Source of the DNA: JABDFW01 sp035550215
GTDB lineage: Bacteria; Bacteroidota; Bacteroidia; Chitinophagales; Chitinophagaceae
Reading direction: 5' to 3'
Assembly (NCBI GenBank): GCA_035550215.1
Contig: DASZPM010000021.1
Coordinates: 1-64,000, forward strand
DNA: 64,000 bases
Below, in pieces: positions 51,392 through 60,130 of this stretch. The notes beneath the pieces were generated by a model. The model saw nothing but the letters and a program-made list of their open reading frames with translations, was not told the origin of the DNA and ran no database searches. Made by a program: the position numbers and the translations under genes. The first letter of the stretch is position 1; each line of letters opens with the position of its first letter.

Positions 51392-52393
51392 ATGGCTCAG
51401 GTAATACGCTGGGGAATTTTAGGCGCAGGCCGCATAGCGGCGAAATTTGCTTCAGATCTTTTACTGGTGCAGGATGCACTATTGGTTGCTGTTGGTTCAG
51501 GCAATAAAGAAAGGGCAGCGGCTTTTGCTGAAAAGTTTAATGCTGAACGCAGTTATGGCAGTTATGAAGAACTTGTGGCAGACGCCGAAGTAGATATTAT
51601 ATACGTGGCAACCACCCATAATTTTCATTACGAAAACACATTGCTTTGTTTAAATGCCGGTAAGGCTGTTTTATGCGAAAAGCCTTTTGCCATGAATAGC
51701 CGGCAGGTAAAAGAAATGATAAATGTCGCCCGTGCTAAGAGGGTGTTTTTAATGGAAGCCCTGTGGACAAAGTTTCTGCCCCAGTACAATAAAGTGCTGG
51801 AAATGCTGAAAGAAGGTATAGTGGGCGACATAAGAAGCATAAGGGCTGATTTTGGTTTCAGGCCAAAAGAACCTGTCTCTCCGCGTCTTTTTGACCCTGC
51901 ACTGGGTGGCGGTACCGTGATGGATATTGGTATTTACCCGGTTTTTATAACCTTAAGTTTATTGGGACGGCCCGGCGCCATAGAGGCTACTATGAGCCCG
52001 GCTTCAACCGGCGTTGACCTGCAGTGCGCTATGTTATTTAAATACGATGATGGCGCATTGGCCCAGCTATTTTCCACAAACGACACCGACACTGCTACAG
52101 ATGCTGATATATACGGTACAAAAGGGAGAATAAGACTTAGCGGTCGTTTTCACGAGTTATCAGCGGTTGTTGACTACACGCCATGGGGTGATAATAAAAC
52201 ACAGAGAATACATGTTGAGAAAGATGCCGCGGGGTGGGGCTACCAATATGAGGCGCGGCATGCCGGTGAATGCCTGCGGAAGGGCCTTACTGAAAGCCCT
52301 GTAATGAGCCACCAGGATTCCATAGACCTTATAGAAACACTTGATACAATCCGGCAAATTGCGGGAATACATTACCCGGCTGACGATGAATAA
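51392..52393 (+). CDS. Gfo/Idh/MocA-family oxidoreductase
   Basis: This 333-residue protein has an N-terminal Rossmann domain (RWGILGAGRIAAKFA with the dinucleotide glycines; later VLCEKPFAMN with the conserved Lys) and a C-terminal alpha/beta domain with FDPALGGGTVMDIGIYPVF, where the Asp and Tyr of the active site fall. It is an NAD(P)-dependent sugar or polyol dehydrogenase, close to the dihydrodiol-dehydrogenase type. The ATG at 51392 was chosen. A terminator lies just after the stop. Confidence 0.93.
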   Translation: MAQVIRWGILGAGRIAAKFASDLLLVQDALLVAVGSGNKERAAAFAEKFNAERSYGSYEELVADAEVDIIYVATTHNFHYENTLLCLNAGKAVLCEKPFAMNSRQVKEMINVARAKRVFLMEALWTKFLPQYNKVLEMLKEGIVGDIRSIRADFGFRPKEPVSPRLFDPALGGGTVMDIGIYPVFITLSLLGRPGAIEATMSPASTGVDLQCAMLFKYDDGALAQLFSTNDTDTATDADIYGTKGRIRLSGRFHELSAVVDYTPWGDNKTQRIHVEKDAAGWGYQYEARHAGECLRKGLTESPVMSHQDSIDLIETLDTIRQIAGIHYPADDE

Positions 52394-52422
52394 AATATAC
52401 CACGCCACTATGGTATTTTTTT
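52392..52422 (+). terminator. intrinsic terminator
   Basis: TACCA (52398-52402) and TGGTA (52411-52415), extended by A and T runs with one mismatch, form a hairpin with an 8-base loop and are followed by T7. It overlaps the stop of the oxidoreductase gene. Confidence 0.75.
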
Positions 52423-52505
52423 GAATTTAACTGCTGACAGATGGTCATTTGGCAAGATTATTGGGCGATATTAACAGCCGTTGATTAACCTAAATGATAA
52501 ATAGT

Positions 52506-52805
52506 ATGAGCACACAAAAACTTTTAATTGCTGTTGCATCGGGCATTGTTGCCGGCGCAGCAGTTGCACTGCTTACCGCCCCGGCATCAGGTGGTGAAAC
52601 CCGCCGGAAAATAGCAGACGCCACAGGTAAAATAAAAAACCGCTTTTTACGCCTTATTGGTAAAGCGTCCGGCGAGTTAGATGAACTTGAAAATATTATT
52701 CAAAATCAATCTGAAGGGCTTAGTAACGATGTAAAACAGCGTGTTTTAAAACTTATTGCTTCAGCAAAAACAAGCCATAACAACATAATGGCGGAAGAAG
52801 CCTGA
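52506..52805 (+). CDS. YtxH-domain protein
   Basis: This 99-residue protein starts STQKLLIAVASGIVAGAAVA, a glycine-rich membrane helix, followed by LLTAPASGGETRRKIADATGKIKN, the YtxH signature. The rest is a charged helix (GELDELENIIQNQ). YtxH-like proteins are small membrane proteins linked with general stress. The ATG at 52506 was chosen; one at 52494 adds four residues. A terminator follows the gene. Confidence 0.88.
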   Translation: MSTQKLLIAVASGIVAGAAVALLTAPASGGETRRKIADATGKIKNRFLRLIGKASGELDELENIIQNQSEGLSNDVKQRVLKLIASAKTSHNNIMAEEA

Positions 52806-52837
52806 GCTTGACAGTGGTTTGTGAAGACATTTTTTGG

Positions 52838-52877
52838 AAAGAGGATGTTTTACTGTTAAACAGCCTCTTTTGTTTTT
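52838..52877 (+). terminator. intrinsic terminator after ytxH-like gene
   Basis: AAAGAGGATGTTT (52838-52850) and AAACAGCCTCTTT (52858-52870) form a stem with one mismatch and a 7-base loop, followed by TGTTTTTT. Confidence 0.8.
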
Positions 52878-53042
52878 TATGAGTGGCTAAATGAAGCCAT
52901 GTTTAATTGTTTTCTGGCTATTTGTCGACAAAACCAACATATTATGCGACGAAAAATTTTGCCAGTTCGCCAAATTGCCGCAATTTCATCACTCAATAAG
53001 AGAAGACCATTAACTAATTTTTAATTTAACCAATTTTCAGCC

Positions 53043-53549
53043 ATGGTAAGAGACAACAGGAAGAAAATCACCATTTTTTTATTTATGGTGGCTTGCGTTG
53101 CCGTTAGCATTGCGGCACATGATCCCGGTGAAAAGCAGCAGGGCTTTAAGAACCTGCAGGTTTTACCAAAAGATATAAGTAAAGACAGCCTTGAACATGT
53201 GATGCACTTTTTCACCCGGTCATTGGGCGTACATTGCGATTTTTGCCATGCACGGTCAAAAGATACTACCCAGCGTTGGCCCGATTTTGCAAGCGACGAT
53301 AAACCGGAAAAAAACATCGCCCGCCACATGATGAAGATGGCATCAGAAATCAACGCTAACTACTTTAATTTCATGGGGTCAACTATGCCTGACACTATTC
53401 ATGTAGTTACCTGTGTTACCTGTCACCATGGCGAGCCGCACCCGGAAAATATGCCTGCTATGATGGCGCCTCCCGGTCAGCCTGGCCAGCCAGGACAGCA
53501 GCCCGGTAACCCGCCGCCTCCGCCGCAGCAACCGGCAAATAATAAGTAG
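53043..53549 (+). CDS. dihaem c-type cytochrome, reaction-centre-cytochrome-like
   Basis: This 168-residue exported protein has an N-terminal hydrophobic signal (ITIFLFMVACVAVSIAAH) and two haem sites, CDFCH and CVTCH. The segment LEHVMHFFTRSLGVHCDFCH and the following KPEKNIARHMMKMASEIN (Met as possible axial ligand) fit the photosynthetic-reaction-centre cytochrome family, which in non-phototrophs serves other electron transfer. The last 35 residues are rich in Pro, Gln and Gly. It lies alone, with a shared terminator to the convergent NUDIX gene. Confidence 0.88.
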   Translation: MVRDNRKKITIFLFMVACVAVSIAAHDPGEKQQGFKNLQVLPKDISKDSLEHVMHFFTRSLGVHCDFCHARSKDTTQRWPDFASDDKPEKNIARHMMKMASEINANYFNFMGSTMPDTIHVVTCVTCHHGEPHPENMPAMMAPPGQPGQPGQQPGNPPPPPQQPANNK

Positions 53550-53568
53550 AAGACAAATTTTGATATAC

Positions 53569-53605
53569 AAAGAGCCTGTGATTGTTCTTCAATCACAGGC
53601 TCTTT
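53569..53605. terminator. bidirectional terminator
   Basis: Perfect 16-base arms AAAGAGCCTGTGATTG (53569-53584) and CAATCACAGGCTCTTT (53590-53605) with a 5-base loop lie between two convergent genes and have A/T runs on both sides. Confidence 0.92.
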
Positions 53606-53633
53606 TGGTTTTATTTGCAACTGTCTTTTTCAT

Positions 53634-54044
53634 TTATTGCTGCAGGTATTTATTTACTATATCAACAATATTCGGGTAACTGTTATTAAGATAAATTTCC
53701 AGTATTTCCTTCCTTACCCATTCTATTTCTTCAATATCCTCCGTGGTTTGCGGTATTAACTTTTGCTCCCGGGCGGCTGACATAGCATACCAATGTGTTT
53801 CTTTAATTACATCGTGGTTGGTGTAAGTATTAAAATATTCATGTTCAGTAATACCTATAAATTTCCCGAGGGTCACTTCTTTTAGCCCCGTCTCTTCTTT
53901 CACTTCGCGCAGGGCGCAATCCTCAATACGTTCTCCTTCATCTAATTTGCCCTTCGGCAGGTCCCATTTCCCCCTGCGGAATATCATTAGCAATTCATTA
54001 TTTCCGTTACTTATCAATCCCCCTGCGGCAATTATTTTTTCCAT
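53634..54044 (-). CDS. NUDIX hydrolase
   Basis: This 136-residue protein has the NUDIX box GKLDEGERIEDCALREVKEETGL (Gly-x5-Glu-x7-Arg-Glu-x-x-Glu-Glu-x-Gly) at about residues 36-58. The start KIIAAGGLISNGNNELLMIFR and WDLPKG are typical. It hydrolyses a nucleoside diphosphate linked to another group; the substrate is not evident. It is divergent from pyrE, 102 bases away. Confidence 0.95.
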   Translation of the reverse strand: MEKIIAAGGLISNGNNELLMIFRRGKWDLPKGKLDEGERIEDCALREVKEETGLKEVTLGKFIGITEHEYFNTYTNHDVIKETHWYAMSAAREQKLIPQTTEDIEEIEWVRKEILEIYLNNSYPNIVDIVNKYLQQ

Positions 54045-54146
54045 AATGTATTATTTTCGGCCCTGTAAATGCAGGAACATAAAATGCAATTTATTATAAG
54101 TTAATTACAATAATTACTTTCGCGCATATCATCTTATTTATAAAAT

Positions 54147-54782
54147 ATGCTGTCAAACGAAAAAGCTGTTGCTGAAAAGCTGTTACATGCAGGTGCTGTT
54201 AAGCTAAGCCCGCAACAACCATTTACCTGGGCAAGTGGCTGGAAAAGCCCCATTTATTGCGATAACCGCAGGGTATTGTCATTTCCCTATGTACGCGATT
54301 TTATTAAAAGTGAGTTATGCAACGTAATATTTGAGAAATTTCCCAACGCTGACATGCTGGCCGGGGTTGCTACGGCAGGCATAGCCTGGGGGGCAATGGC
54401 TGCAGACCAGTTAAAGCTGCCATATATCTACGTTCGTCCTAAACCTAAAGAGCACGGGCTGGGTAACCAAATTGAGGGTTATTATGAAAAGGGACAAAAA
54501 GTGCTGGTGGTGGAAGACCTGATATCAACAGGCAAAAGCAGCCTGCAGGTGGTAGATGTATTAAAGGCAGCCGGTGTTGAGGTAGTGGGCATGGTATCCA
54601 TCTTTACATACGGCTTTGCCGTTGCGGATGATGCATTTGCTGCGGCAGGTGTACCATATCATTCCTTAACAAATTATTCTGCATTGATTAGTTTAGCTTT
54701 GGAAAAAGGCAATATTTCCCCTGAAATTGAAAAAACTTTATTGCAATGGAGAGAGTCCCCCTCTACATGGCAGGGCGTTTAA
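54147..54782 (+). CDS. pyrE: orotate phosphoribosyltransferase
   Basis: This 211-residue protein is a standard PyrE: FTWASGWKSPIYCDNRRVLSF, ADMLAGVATAGIAWGA, YVRPKPKEHGLGNQIEG and the PRPP loop VLVVEDLISTGKSSLQV. It makes orotidine monophosphate from orotate and PRPP in pyrimidine synthesis. The HMA and GNAT genes follow closely (20 and 3 bases), so all three may be one transcript. Confidence 0.97.
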   Translation: MLSNEKAVAEKLLHAGAVKLSPQQPFTWASGWKSPIYCDNRRVLSFPYVRDFIKSELCNVIFEKFPNADMLAGVATAGIAWGAMAADQLKLPYIYVRPKPKEHGLGNQIEGYYEKGQKVLVVEDLISTGKSSLQVVDVLKAAGVEVVGMVSIFTYGFAVADDAFAAAGVPYHSLTNYSALISLALEKGNISPEIEKTLLQWRESPSTWQGV

Positions 54783-54801
54783 CTATTAATTACCGGATGT
54801 T

Positions 54802-55218
54802 ATGAAAAGATTATCACTGGTTGTTTTTTTTATCACTTTTATATTATCAGCAAAATCGCAGGTAACGGCGCAAAAGCCTGTATGGGCAACTATAAGCGTA
54901 CCGCAAATGAAATGCTGGGTATGTAAAGAAAGGCTGGAAGATTACCTTACCAAAGAAACCGGCGCATCTGGTGACGGCGGAATATTGCAGGTAAAAATAA
55001 ATATGTACAATGGCTCGGTACGTATACAATATTCACCCGACAGGTTTACCCTTGATTATTTACGTACTGCTATTGCCAATGCGGGCTATGATGCCGACAC
55101 CGTAAAGGCCAATGAAGACAGTTATAAGATGCTGCCCCCTATTTGTAAAAGAAAAGACGATGGCGGAGGCCCCCAAAAAGGCCAGCCACCCTGCACTATA
55201 CCCCCAGACCAGCGCTGA
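54802..55218 (+). CDS. secreted heavy-metal-associated (HMA) domain protein
   Basis: This 138-residue protein has a signal peptide (KRLSLVVFFITFILSAKS) and an HMA-like domain (about 28-100) with the metal motif MKCWVCKERLEDYL (Cys-x-x-Cys) and RIQYSPDRFTLDYLRTAIANAGYDAD. HMA domains carry copper or similar ions. The end is rich in Gly, Pro and Lys, with two further cysteines (PPICKRK, PPCTIPP). It follows pyrE by 20 bases and precedes the GNAT gene by 3. Confidence 0.85.
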   Translation: MKRLSLVVFFITFILSAKSQVTAQKPVWATISVPQMKCWVCKERLEDYLTKETGASGDGGILQVKINMYNGSVRIQYSPDRFTLDYLRTAIANAGYDADTVKANEDSYKMLPPICKRKDDGGGPQKGQPPCTIPPDQR

Positions 55219-55220
55219 TT

Positions 55221-55748
55221 ATGGACGATATTTTTATTGACATCAGGCCAGCAAGGCCCGGAGATGTATTACAACTGCAACAATTAAGCATTATTACGTT
55301 TACTGACACCTATGGCGTGTACAATACGCCCGCCAATATGCAGTTATTTATTGAAGAGCGTTATACGGTGCAGCAACTTTTGCAGGAGCTTAATAATACC
55401 CGGATGCAATTTTTTATGGCATATAACGGCAACGAACCGGTAGGTTATATAAAGTTGCGTACCGAAGAAGAACCCGCTGAACTTGCAGGCAGAAGGCACA
55501 TTGAAATAGAAAGAATATATGTGTTGCCTGCTTTTAAAGGGATGAAAATTGGTAAAAAGCTTATTGATTACGCGGCGGCGATTGCGCAGCAGCAACAATA
55601 TGAAGTAATATGGCTTGGCGTTTGGGAAGAGAACAAAAGCGCCCAGGCATTTTATACTAAACAGGGCTTTACAATTTTTGGCGAGCATCCCTTTTTGTTA
55701 GGCGCCGATGCCCAGAAAGACTGGCTGATGAAAAGAGAGTTAGTGTAG
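55221..55748 (+). CDS. GNAT-family N-acetyltransferase
   Basis: This 175-residue protein has IDIRPARPGDVLQLQQLSI, FMAYNGNEPVGYIKLRT, and the acetyl-CoA binding block IERIYVLPAFKGMKIGKKLIDYA, then IWLGVWEENKSAQAFYTKQGF. It resembles spermidine- or amino-acid-type acetyltransferases, but the substrate is not certain. The ATG follows the HMA gene by 3 bases. Confidence 0.92.
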   Translation: MDDIFIDIRPARPGDVLQLQQLSIITFTDTYGVYNTPANMQLFIEERYTVQQLLQELNNTRMQFFMAYNGNEPVGYIKLRTEEEPAELAGRRHIEIERIYVLPAFKGMKIGKKLIDYAAAIAQQQQYEVIWLGVWEENKSAQAFYTKQGFTIFGEHPFLLGADAQKDWLMKRELV

Positions 55749-55805
55749 TTTTTAATAATCTGTCACAATCTCACTAACTTACGCATATTACGGTTATAGT
55801 AATAA

Positions 55806-57452
55806 ATGTGTATTATTTCTATAACCCTCACGAAACAACCTTTTATGCGTTTTAGCCGCAGGCACACTATTAAACTATCTTCTCTCTCTCAATTAAAAAA
55901 AGCCTTTCTTTTTTCCGCTGATGCACATAAAAAAAATATAAAAGACTTACCGTCTTTTGTGGAAGAACAGGAGGCTAATACAATAACCCGCCGGGGTTTT
56001 GTAAGCGGCATGGTAAAGGCTGGCGCTGTAATCGGCGCTGCAGGTTTATACCAGGCGTGTAGCACTGCCAATAAAAAAACACAGCCGGCTATAGCCATAG
56101 TGGGCGGTGGCATGGCGGGGTTACATGCTGCATATATATTAAAGCAGGCAGGTTTTGACCCCAAAGTATATGAAGCAAGCGGGCGTATAGGCGGCAGAAT
56201 TTTTTCGGTGGCAGATGTTATGGGCAGGGGCTTATGGACAGAGATGGGCGGTGAATTTATAGATACAGACCATACTGAAATGCTAAACCTTGTAAAACAT
56301 TTCAACCTGCCCGTGTTAGACCGTAAGGCGCCATCTGAAATACCATTGAAAGAATATTCGTATTATTTTAATAAAAAGCATTACGAAGTAAAGGATATAC
56401 TGGATATAATGCACCCTGTGGCGCCGCAGATACAAAAAGATATTGCCTCACTCTCTGAGAATATTACATACGCTAAACATTCGCCTGCTGATACGGCCCT
56501 GGACAATATTACAGTGATGCAGTATATTGAAAAGCTTGGCATTAGCGGCTGGTTTAAATCATTCATATACTACGGGTACACCGCTGAATATGGTATGGAT
56601 GCCAATGAGCAATCAGCCCTGAACTTTCTTACACTTATTGCGCCAAACGAAAAGGGTGAGTTTGCCCCATACGGCACCAGCGATGAGCGGTTTTCCGTAG
56701 TTGGCGGCAATGAAAAAATTTGCGTCGCTTTAAGCAACCAGCTTAAAGCGCAGTTACATACAGATTTTAAGCTTACTTCCCTGCAACAAAAACACAATGG
56801 GCAGTATGTGCTTGGTTTTAGCACCGGTGCTAATAAAATGACGGATGTAGTGGCAGACATTGTACTATTAGCCCTGCCCTTTACCGTATTGCGGGATGTT
56901 GATATAAAAGTGCAGTTGCCTGCCTGGAAGATGAATGCCATTAAAAATCTTGGCTATGGCAGTAATTCTAAAATTTTTGTTGGCGTAAATGACCGTGTGT
57001 GGAGAAAACAGGGATATGCCGGGTACACATTTAGCGATAACGGCCTGATGAATGGCTACGACAGCACACAAATGCAAAATAACAATACTGGTGCGGGTGT
57101 ATTTACCATTGCGCCGGGTGGCAAAGCGGGTATTGACGCGGGTAAGGATTACAACCAAATGAAACAACAAAGTGTGGCGCAGCTTGACGAAATATACCCC
57201 GGCACGAAAGCGCAGTTTAACCAAAAGCTGCAATACTGGAACTGGCCAAATTATCCTTTTGCCAAAGGCAGTTATATGTCTTACAAAGCAGGGCAATATA
57301 CCACCATGCAGGGTGCGCAGTTTGCACCGGTGGATAATATTCATTTTGCGGGGGAGCATTGCAGCATCGCTTCCCAGGGATTTATGAACGGTGCGGCTGA
57401 AACAGGCAGAATGGCCGCCAGCATGATTATTAAAAAACTGAAAGGAAGGTAA
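55806..57452 (+). CDS. FAD-dependent amine oxidase with internal Tat/lipoprotein-like signal
   Basis: This protein of up to 548 residues has the FAD motif AIAIVGGGMAGLHAAYI near residue 97, GGRIFSVADVMGRGLWTEMGGEFID, and the C-terminal FAD block HFAGEHCSIASQGFMNGAAETG, as in flavin monoamine oxidases. Unusually, a twin-arginine type signal (TRRGFVSGMVKAGAVIGAAG with lipobox YQAC) comes only after about 60 residues. The start at 55806 is GTG; an ATG 39 bases later is also possible. The substrate, an amine or amino acid, is unknown. Confidence 0.88.
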   Translation: MCIISITLTKQPFMRFSRRHTIKLSSLSQLKKAFLFSADAHKKNIKDLPSFVEEQEANTITRRGFVSGMVKAGAVIGAAGLYQACSTANKKTQPAIAIVGGGMAGLHAAYILKQAGFDPKVYEASGRIGGRIFSVADVMGRGLWTEMGGEFIDTDHTEMLNLVKHFNLPVLDRKAPSEIPLKEYSYYFNKKHYEVKDILDIMHPVAPQIQKDIASLSENITYAKHSPADTALDNITVMQYIEKLGISGWFKSFIYYGYTAEYGMDANEQSALNFLTLIAPNEKGEFAPYGTSDERFSVVGGNEKICVALSNQLKAQLHTDFKLTSLQQKHNGQYVLGFSTGANKMTDVVADIVLLALPFTVLRDVDIKVQLPAWKMNAIKNLGYGSNSKIFVGVNDRVWRKQGYAGYTFSDNGLMNGYDSTQMQNNNTGAGVFTIAPGGKAGIDAGKDYNQMKQQSVAQLDEIYPGTKAQFNQKLQYWNWPNYPFAKGSYMSYKAGQYTTMQGAQFAPVDNIHFAGEHCSIASQGFMNGAAETGRMAASMIIKKLKGR

Positions 57453-57475
57453 CAGGAAATAAGTAAGGCTAAATC

Positions 57476-57757
57476 TTATCCCATATAGGCCGTAATAGCT
57501 ATTGGCAACCCTATCACAATGCCGGCTAAAATTAACTTGTAAATTAAGGAAAGCCGTGAGGCAGCAATCAGCTTATCAATACATAAAAACCAGGCAAATA
57601 CCAAGCCTGTAGCGCCGGCTATAACCAGCATACTCTTCAAAACAATACTAATTGTCATTAAACCCGCACTAACCGCCAGCAGCATAAGGGGTGCATAATC
57701 TTTTTTTTCTATTACAAACTTTTTCACAACAAAATGGTTTTCCTTACAATATTCCAA
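57476..57757 (-). CDS. small membrane protein of unknown function
   Basis: This 93-residue protein has three predicted helices: APLMLLAVSAGLMTISIVL, LVIAGATGLVFAWFLCID and LIYKLILAGIVIGLPIAITA. The N-terminus is basic and cytoplasmic. I do not recognise the family. It is convergent with the amine oxidase gene (23 bases) and divergent from the marR gene. Confidence 0.65.
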   Translation of the reverse strand: MEYCKENHFVVKKFVIEKKDYAPLMLLAVSAGLMTISIVLKSMLVIAGATGLVFAWFLCIDKLIAASRLSLIYKLILAGIVIGLPIAITAYMG

Positions 57758-57806
57758 TTACGTGCCAAACTTTAAAACGACGGTATTAAGTAATAGTAAA
57801 AAAATA

Positions 57807-57854
57807 TTTGGGGGGTTGGTGAGAATAATTATCTTCGAATTATGTAAGCGCTTA
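57807..57854 (+). promoter_or_regulatory. marR-hut promoter with palindromic operator
   Basis: TTTG (57807-57810) and TATCTTCG (57830-57837) are 19 bases apart and fit the Bacteroidota promoter form with one mismatch. The perfect palindrome TAAGCGCTTA (57845-57854) covers the expected start of transcription, 8 bases before the marR ATG. It is a likely site for the MarR protein itself. Confidence 0.65.
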
Positions 57855-57862
57855 TACAATTT

Positions 57863-58342
57863 ATGAACTTTTATCAACAACTTGGTTTTCTTGTATTTGG
57901 CAGCAGGCTGCGCAGGCTTAGCGAAACTTTTTTAAGCGATGTAAACAGCGTTTACAAAGCAAATAAAATTCCTTTTGATGCGTCATGGTTTCCCGTTTTT
58001 TATATTCTTTCAAAAGAAGGAGAGGTTTCTATCAGGCAGATATCCAACCAACTGGGCATTACGCATTCGGCGGCCAGCCAAATGGTTAGCAACCTGCAGG
58101 AGAAAGGATATATAAAATCAACCGTTTCAAAAAAAGACGCCAGGCATAAAGCAGTTGCTTTTACCCCGAAGGGCGAAAAGCTGTTGCAAAAAATATTACC
58201 CGTTTGGCAGGCATTACATGTTGCCATGCAGGAGTTGGGTGGCGGGCCCTCGGAAAGCCAGGAAATATTAACTGCCCTTACACAGGTAGAAGAACGGATG
58301 AGTGAGAAATCGCTATTTAAACGTATTGAAGACCATTTATAA
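57863..58342 (+). CDS. MarR-family transcriptional regulator
   Basis: This 159-residue protein has a MarR winged helix (about 35-110; WFPVFYILSKEGEVSIRQISNQLGITHSAASQM, then LQEKGYIKSTVSKKDARHKAVAFTPKGEKLL) with N- and C-terminal dimer helices. It lies 14 bases before hutH, so it probably controls histidine degradation and itself through the palindrome at 57845-57854. HutC (GntR type) or HutP are the usual hut regulators in other bacteria; a MarR type would be different. Confidence 0.93.
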   Translation: MNFYQQLGFLVFGSRLRRLSETFLSDVNSVYKANKIPFDASWFPVFYILSKEGEVSIRQISNQLGITHSAASQMVSNLQEKGYIKSTVSKKDARHKAVAFTPKGEKLLQKILPVWQALHVAMQELGGGPSESQEILTALTQVEERMSEKSLFKRIEDHL

Positions 58343-58356
58343 AACGATTGTTTGCT

Positions 58357-59871
58357 ATGACCCCGGGATATATGCCCATAAGTAACGACTGGACCGGCTT
58401 TGAACAGGTAAAGCAACTGCTGAAGCAAAACCAGGAACTTGTTGTAACAGAGGACGCCTGCAACAACATTGACCGCTGCCGGAAATATCTTGATGACAAG
58501 ATGAACGAAAACAACGCCCTGTATTACGGCATCAACACTGGCTTTGGTTTTTTACAAAACGTAAAAATAGATGCAGCGCAGGTAGAAAAATTGCAGTATA
58601 ACCTGCTGGTGTCCCACGCCTGCGGCATGGGGGACGAAGTGCCGAAAGATATTATTAAGCTGATGCTGATGCTCAAAGTAAAATCACTCAGTTATGGCAA
58701 CAGCGGTGTGCAGCGTGAAACAGTGGAGCGGCTGGTGGCTATGTATAATAGAGACGTATTGCCGGTTGTTTATACACAGGGTTCGCTGGGCGCTTCGGGG
58801 GACCTTGCCCCGTTAAGCCACCTGAGCCTTCCGCTGATTGGATTGGGGGAGGTATATATGAAAACAACAGGCGGCAACTGGGTGCGCAAGCCTGCGGTGG
58901 ATGCCTTACAGCATTTTGGCTGGCAGCCCATAAGCCTGCAAAGCAAAGAAGGCCTGGCCCTGATTAACGGTACACAATTTATGAGCGCTTATGGTATGTA
59001 TTGCCTGCAAAAAGCGGAGCAGCTACTAAAAATAGCCGACCTGGTTACGGCGCTTTCATTTGACGCTTTTGATTGCATTATTGACCAGCTTCACCCGAAA
59101 ATACAGGCCATACGCCCGCACAAAGGCCAGGTGCAAACGGCAAAAACTATCACGGAATATTTGAATGGCAGTGAAATATTGGCGCAGGCAAAAAAGCAGG
59201 TGCAGGACCCTTATTCTTTCCGTTGCGTGCCACAGGTGCATGGCGCTACAAAAGATGTATTTGAGAATGTATTGAATGTTTTTTTGACAGAGATTAATTC
59301 AGTAACAGATAATCCCAATATATTCCCGGAGGATGACCTTATAGTAAGCGGTGGTAATTTTCACGGGCAGCCGCTTGCGCTTAACCTTGATTTTTTGGCT
59401 ATTGCCATGAGTGAATTAGCTAATATAAGTGAAAGGAGAATCTACCAACTCATCAGTGGCCAGCGGGACCTGCCGATGTTTCTTGTTAAGGAAGCCGGCC
59501 TTAACAGCGGGTTTATGATTCCGCAATATACGGCGGCAGGTATTGTGAGTGAGAATAAGCAATTGTGTACGCCCGCGTCAGTGGATTCAATTTCTTCTTC
59601 CAATAACCAGGAAGACCACGTAAGCATGGGTGCAAACGCCGCCACCAAGTGCCTGCGGGTAATTAATAATGTAGAACGCGTTTTGGGAATTGAATTATTA
59701 AGCGCGGCGCAGGCGCTTGATTTCAGGAGGCCGTTAAAATCATCCCCTGTATTAGAGGAGTTGCACGGAGCCTTTCGGGAGAAAGTAAGTTTTAACGAAG
59801 CAGACCGGGTGTTGCACGATGATATGATAGCTGCGGTGGAGTTTGTAAGGGAATGGGAAATGATTTTGTAA
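58357..59871 (+). CDS. hutH: histidine ammonia-lyase
   Basis: This 504-residue enzyme has the MIO-forming triad Ala-Ser-Gly at 146-148 in GSLGASGDLAPLSHLSLPL, the YGINTGFGFLQNV loop near 57-70, QDPYSFRCVPQVHGA and DNPNIFPEDD. It removes ammonia from histidine to give urocanate, the first step of histidine use. The ATG at 58357 was chosen over a TTG at 58348. It belongs to one operon with marR; hutU follows only after an inserted toxin-antitoxin pair. Confidence 0.96.
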   Translation: MTPGYMPISNDWTGFEQVKQLLKQNQELVVTEDACNNIDRCRKYLDDKMNENNALYYGINTGFGFLQNVKIDAAQVEKLQYNLLVSHACGMGDEVPKDIIKLMLMLKVKSLSYGNSGVQRETVERLVAMYNRDVLPVVYTQGSLGASGDLAPLSHLSLPLIGLGEVYMKTTGGNWVRKPAVDALQHFGWQPISLQSKEGLALINGTQFMSAYGMYCLQKAEQLLKIADLVTALSFDAFDCIIDQLHPKIQAIRPHKGQVQTAKTITEYLNGSEILAQAKKQVQDPYSFRCVPQVHGATKDVFENVLNVFLTEINSVTDNPNIFPEDDLIVSGGNFHGQPLALNLDFLAIAMSELANISERRIYQLISGQRDLPMFLVKEAGLNSGFMIPQYTAAGIVSENKQLCTPASVDSISSSNNQEDHVSMGANAATKCLRVINNVERVLGIELLSAAQALDFRRPLKSSPVLEELHGAFREKVSFNEADRVLHDDMIAAVEFVREWEMIL

Positions 59872-59890
59872 CTTTAGTAAAAATTGAGTT

Positions 59891-60130
59891 ATGGATACGA
59901 GTGAAATTATGCAGGCAGGAAAGTTTACAAAAGCGCAGCAAGATTTGCTGAAAATGTTCAGCGCAAGTATTCCTGATGCTGATTGGGAGGCGATAAGAGA
60001 TTTCGCAAAACATTATTTTGCCAAAAAAGCCACAGGTGAAATGGATAAGTTATTTGCGGAAAACGAATGGGGCGATGAAAAGATTGCGGAATGGACTAAT
60101 ACTCACTTACGCACATCTTATAGTAAATGA
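59891..60130 (+). CDS. putative antitoxin of a type II toxin-antitoxin pair
   Basis: This 79-residue protein is acidic and helical (AQQDLLKMFSASIPDADWEA, then KATGEMDKLFAENEWGDEKI) and ends with a short basic tail. Its stop overlaps the ATG of the PIN-toxin gene by 4 bases, the usual antitoxin-toxin order. I see no clear DNA-binding motif, so the antitoxin call rests on context. It starts 20 bases after the hutH stop. Confidence 0.75.
   Translation: MDTSEIMQAGKFTKAQQDLLKMFSASIPDADWEAIRDFAKHYFAKKATGEMDKLFAENEWGDEKIAEWTNTHLRTSYSK

Noticed and set aside
55344..55688. Minus-strand open frame of 114 codons
   Set aside because: It is antisense to the GNAT gene, which has clear family motifs.
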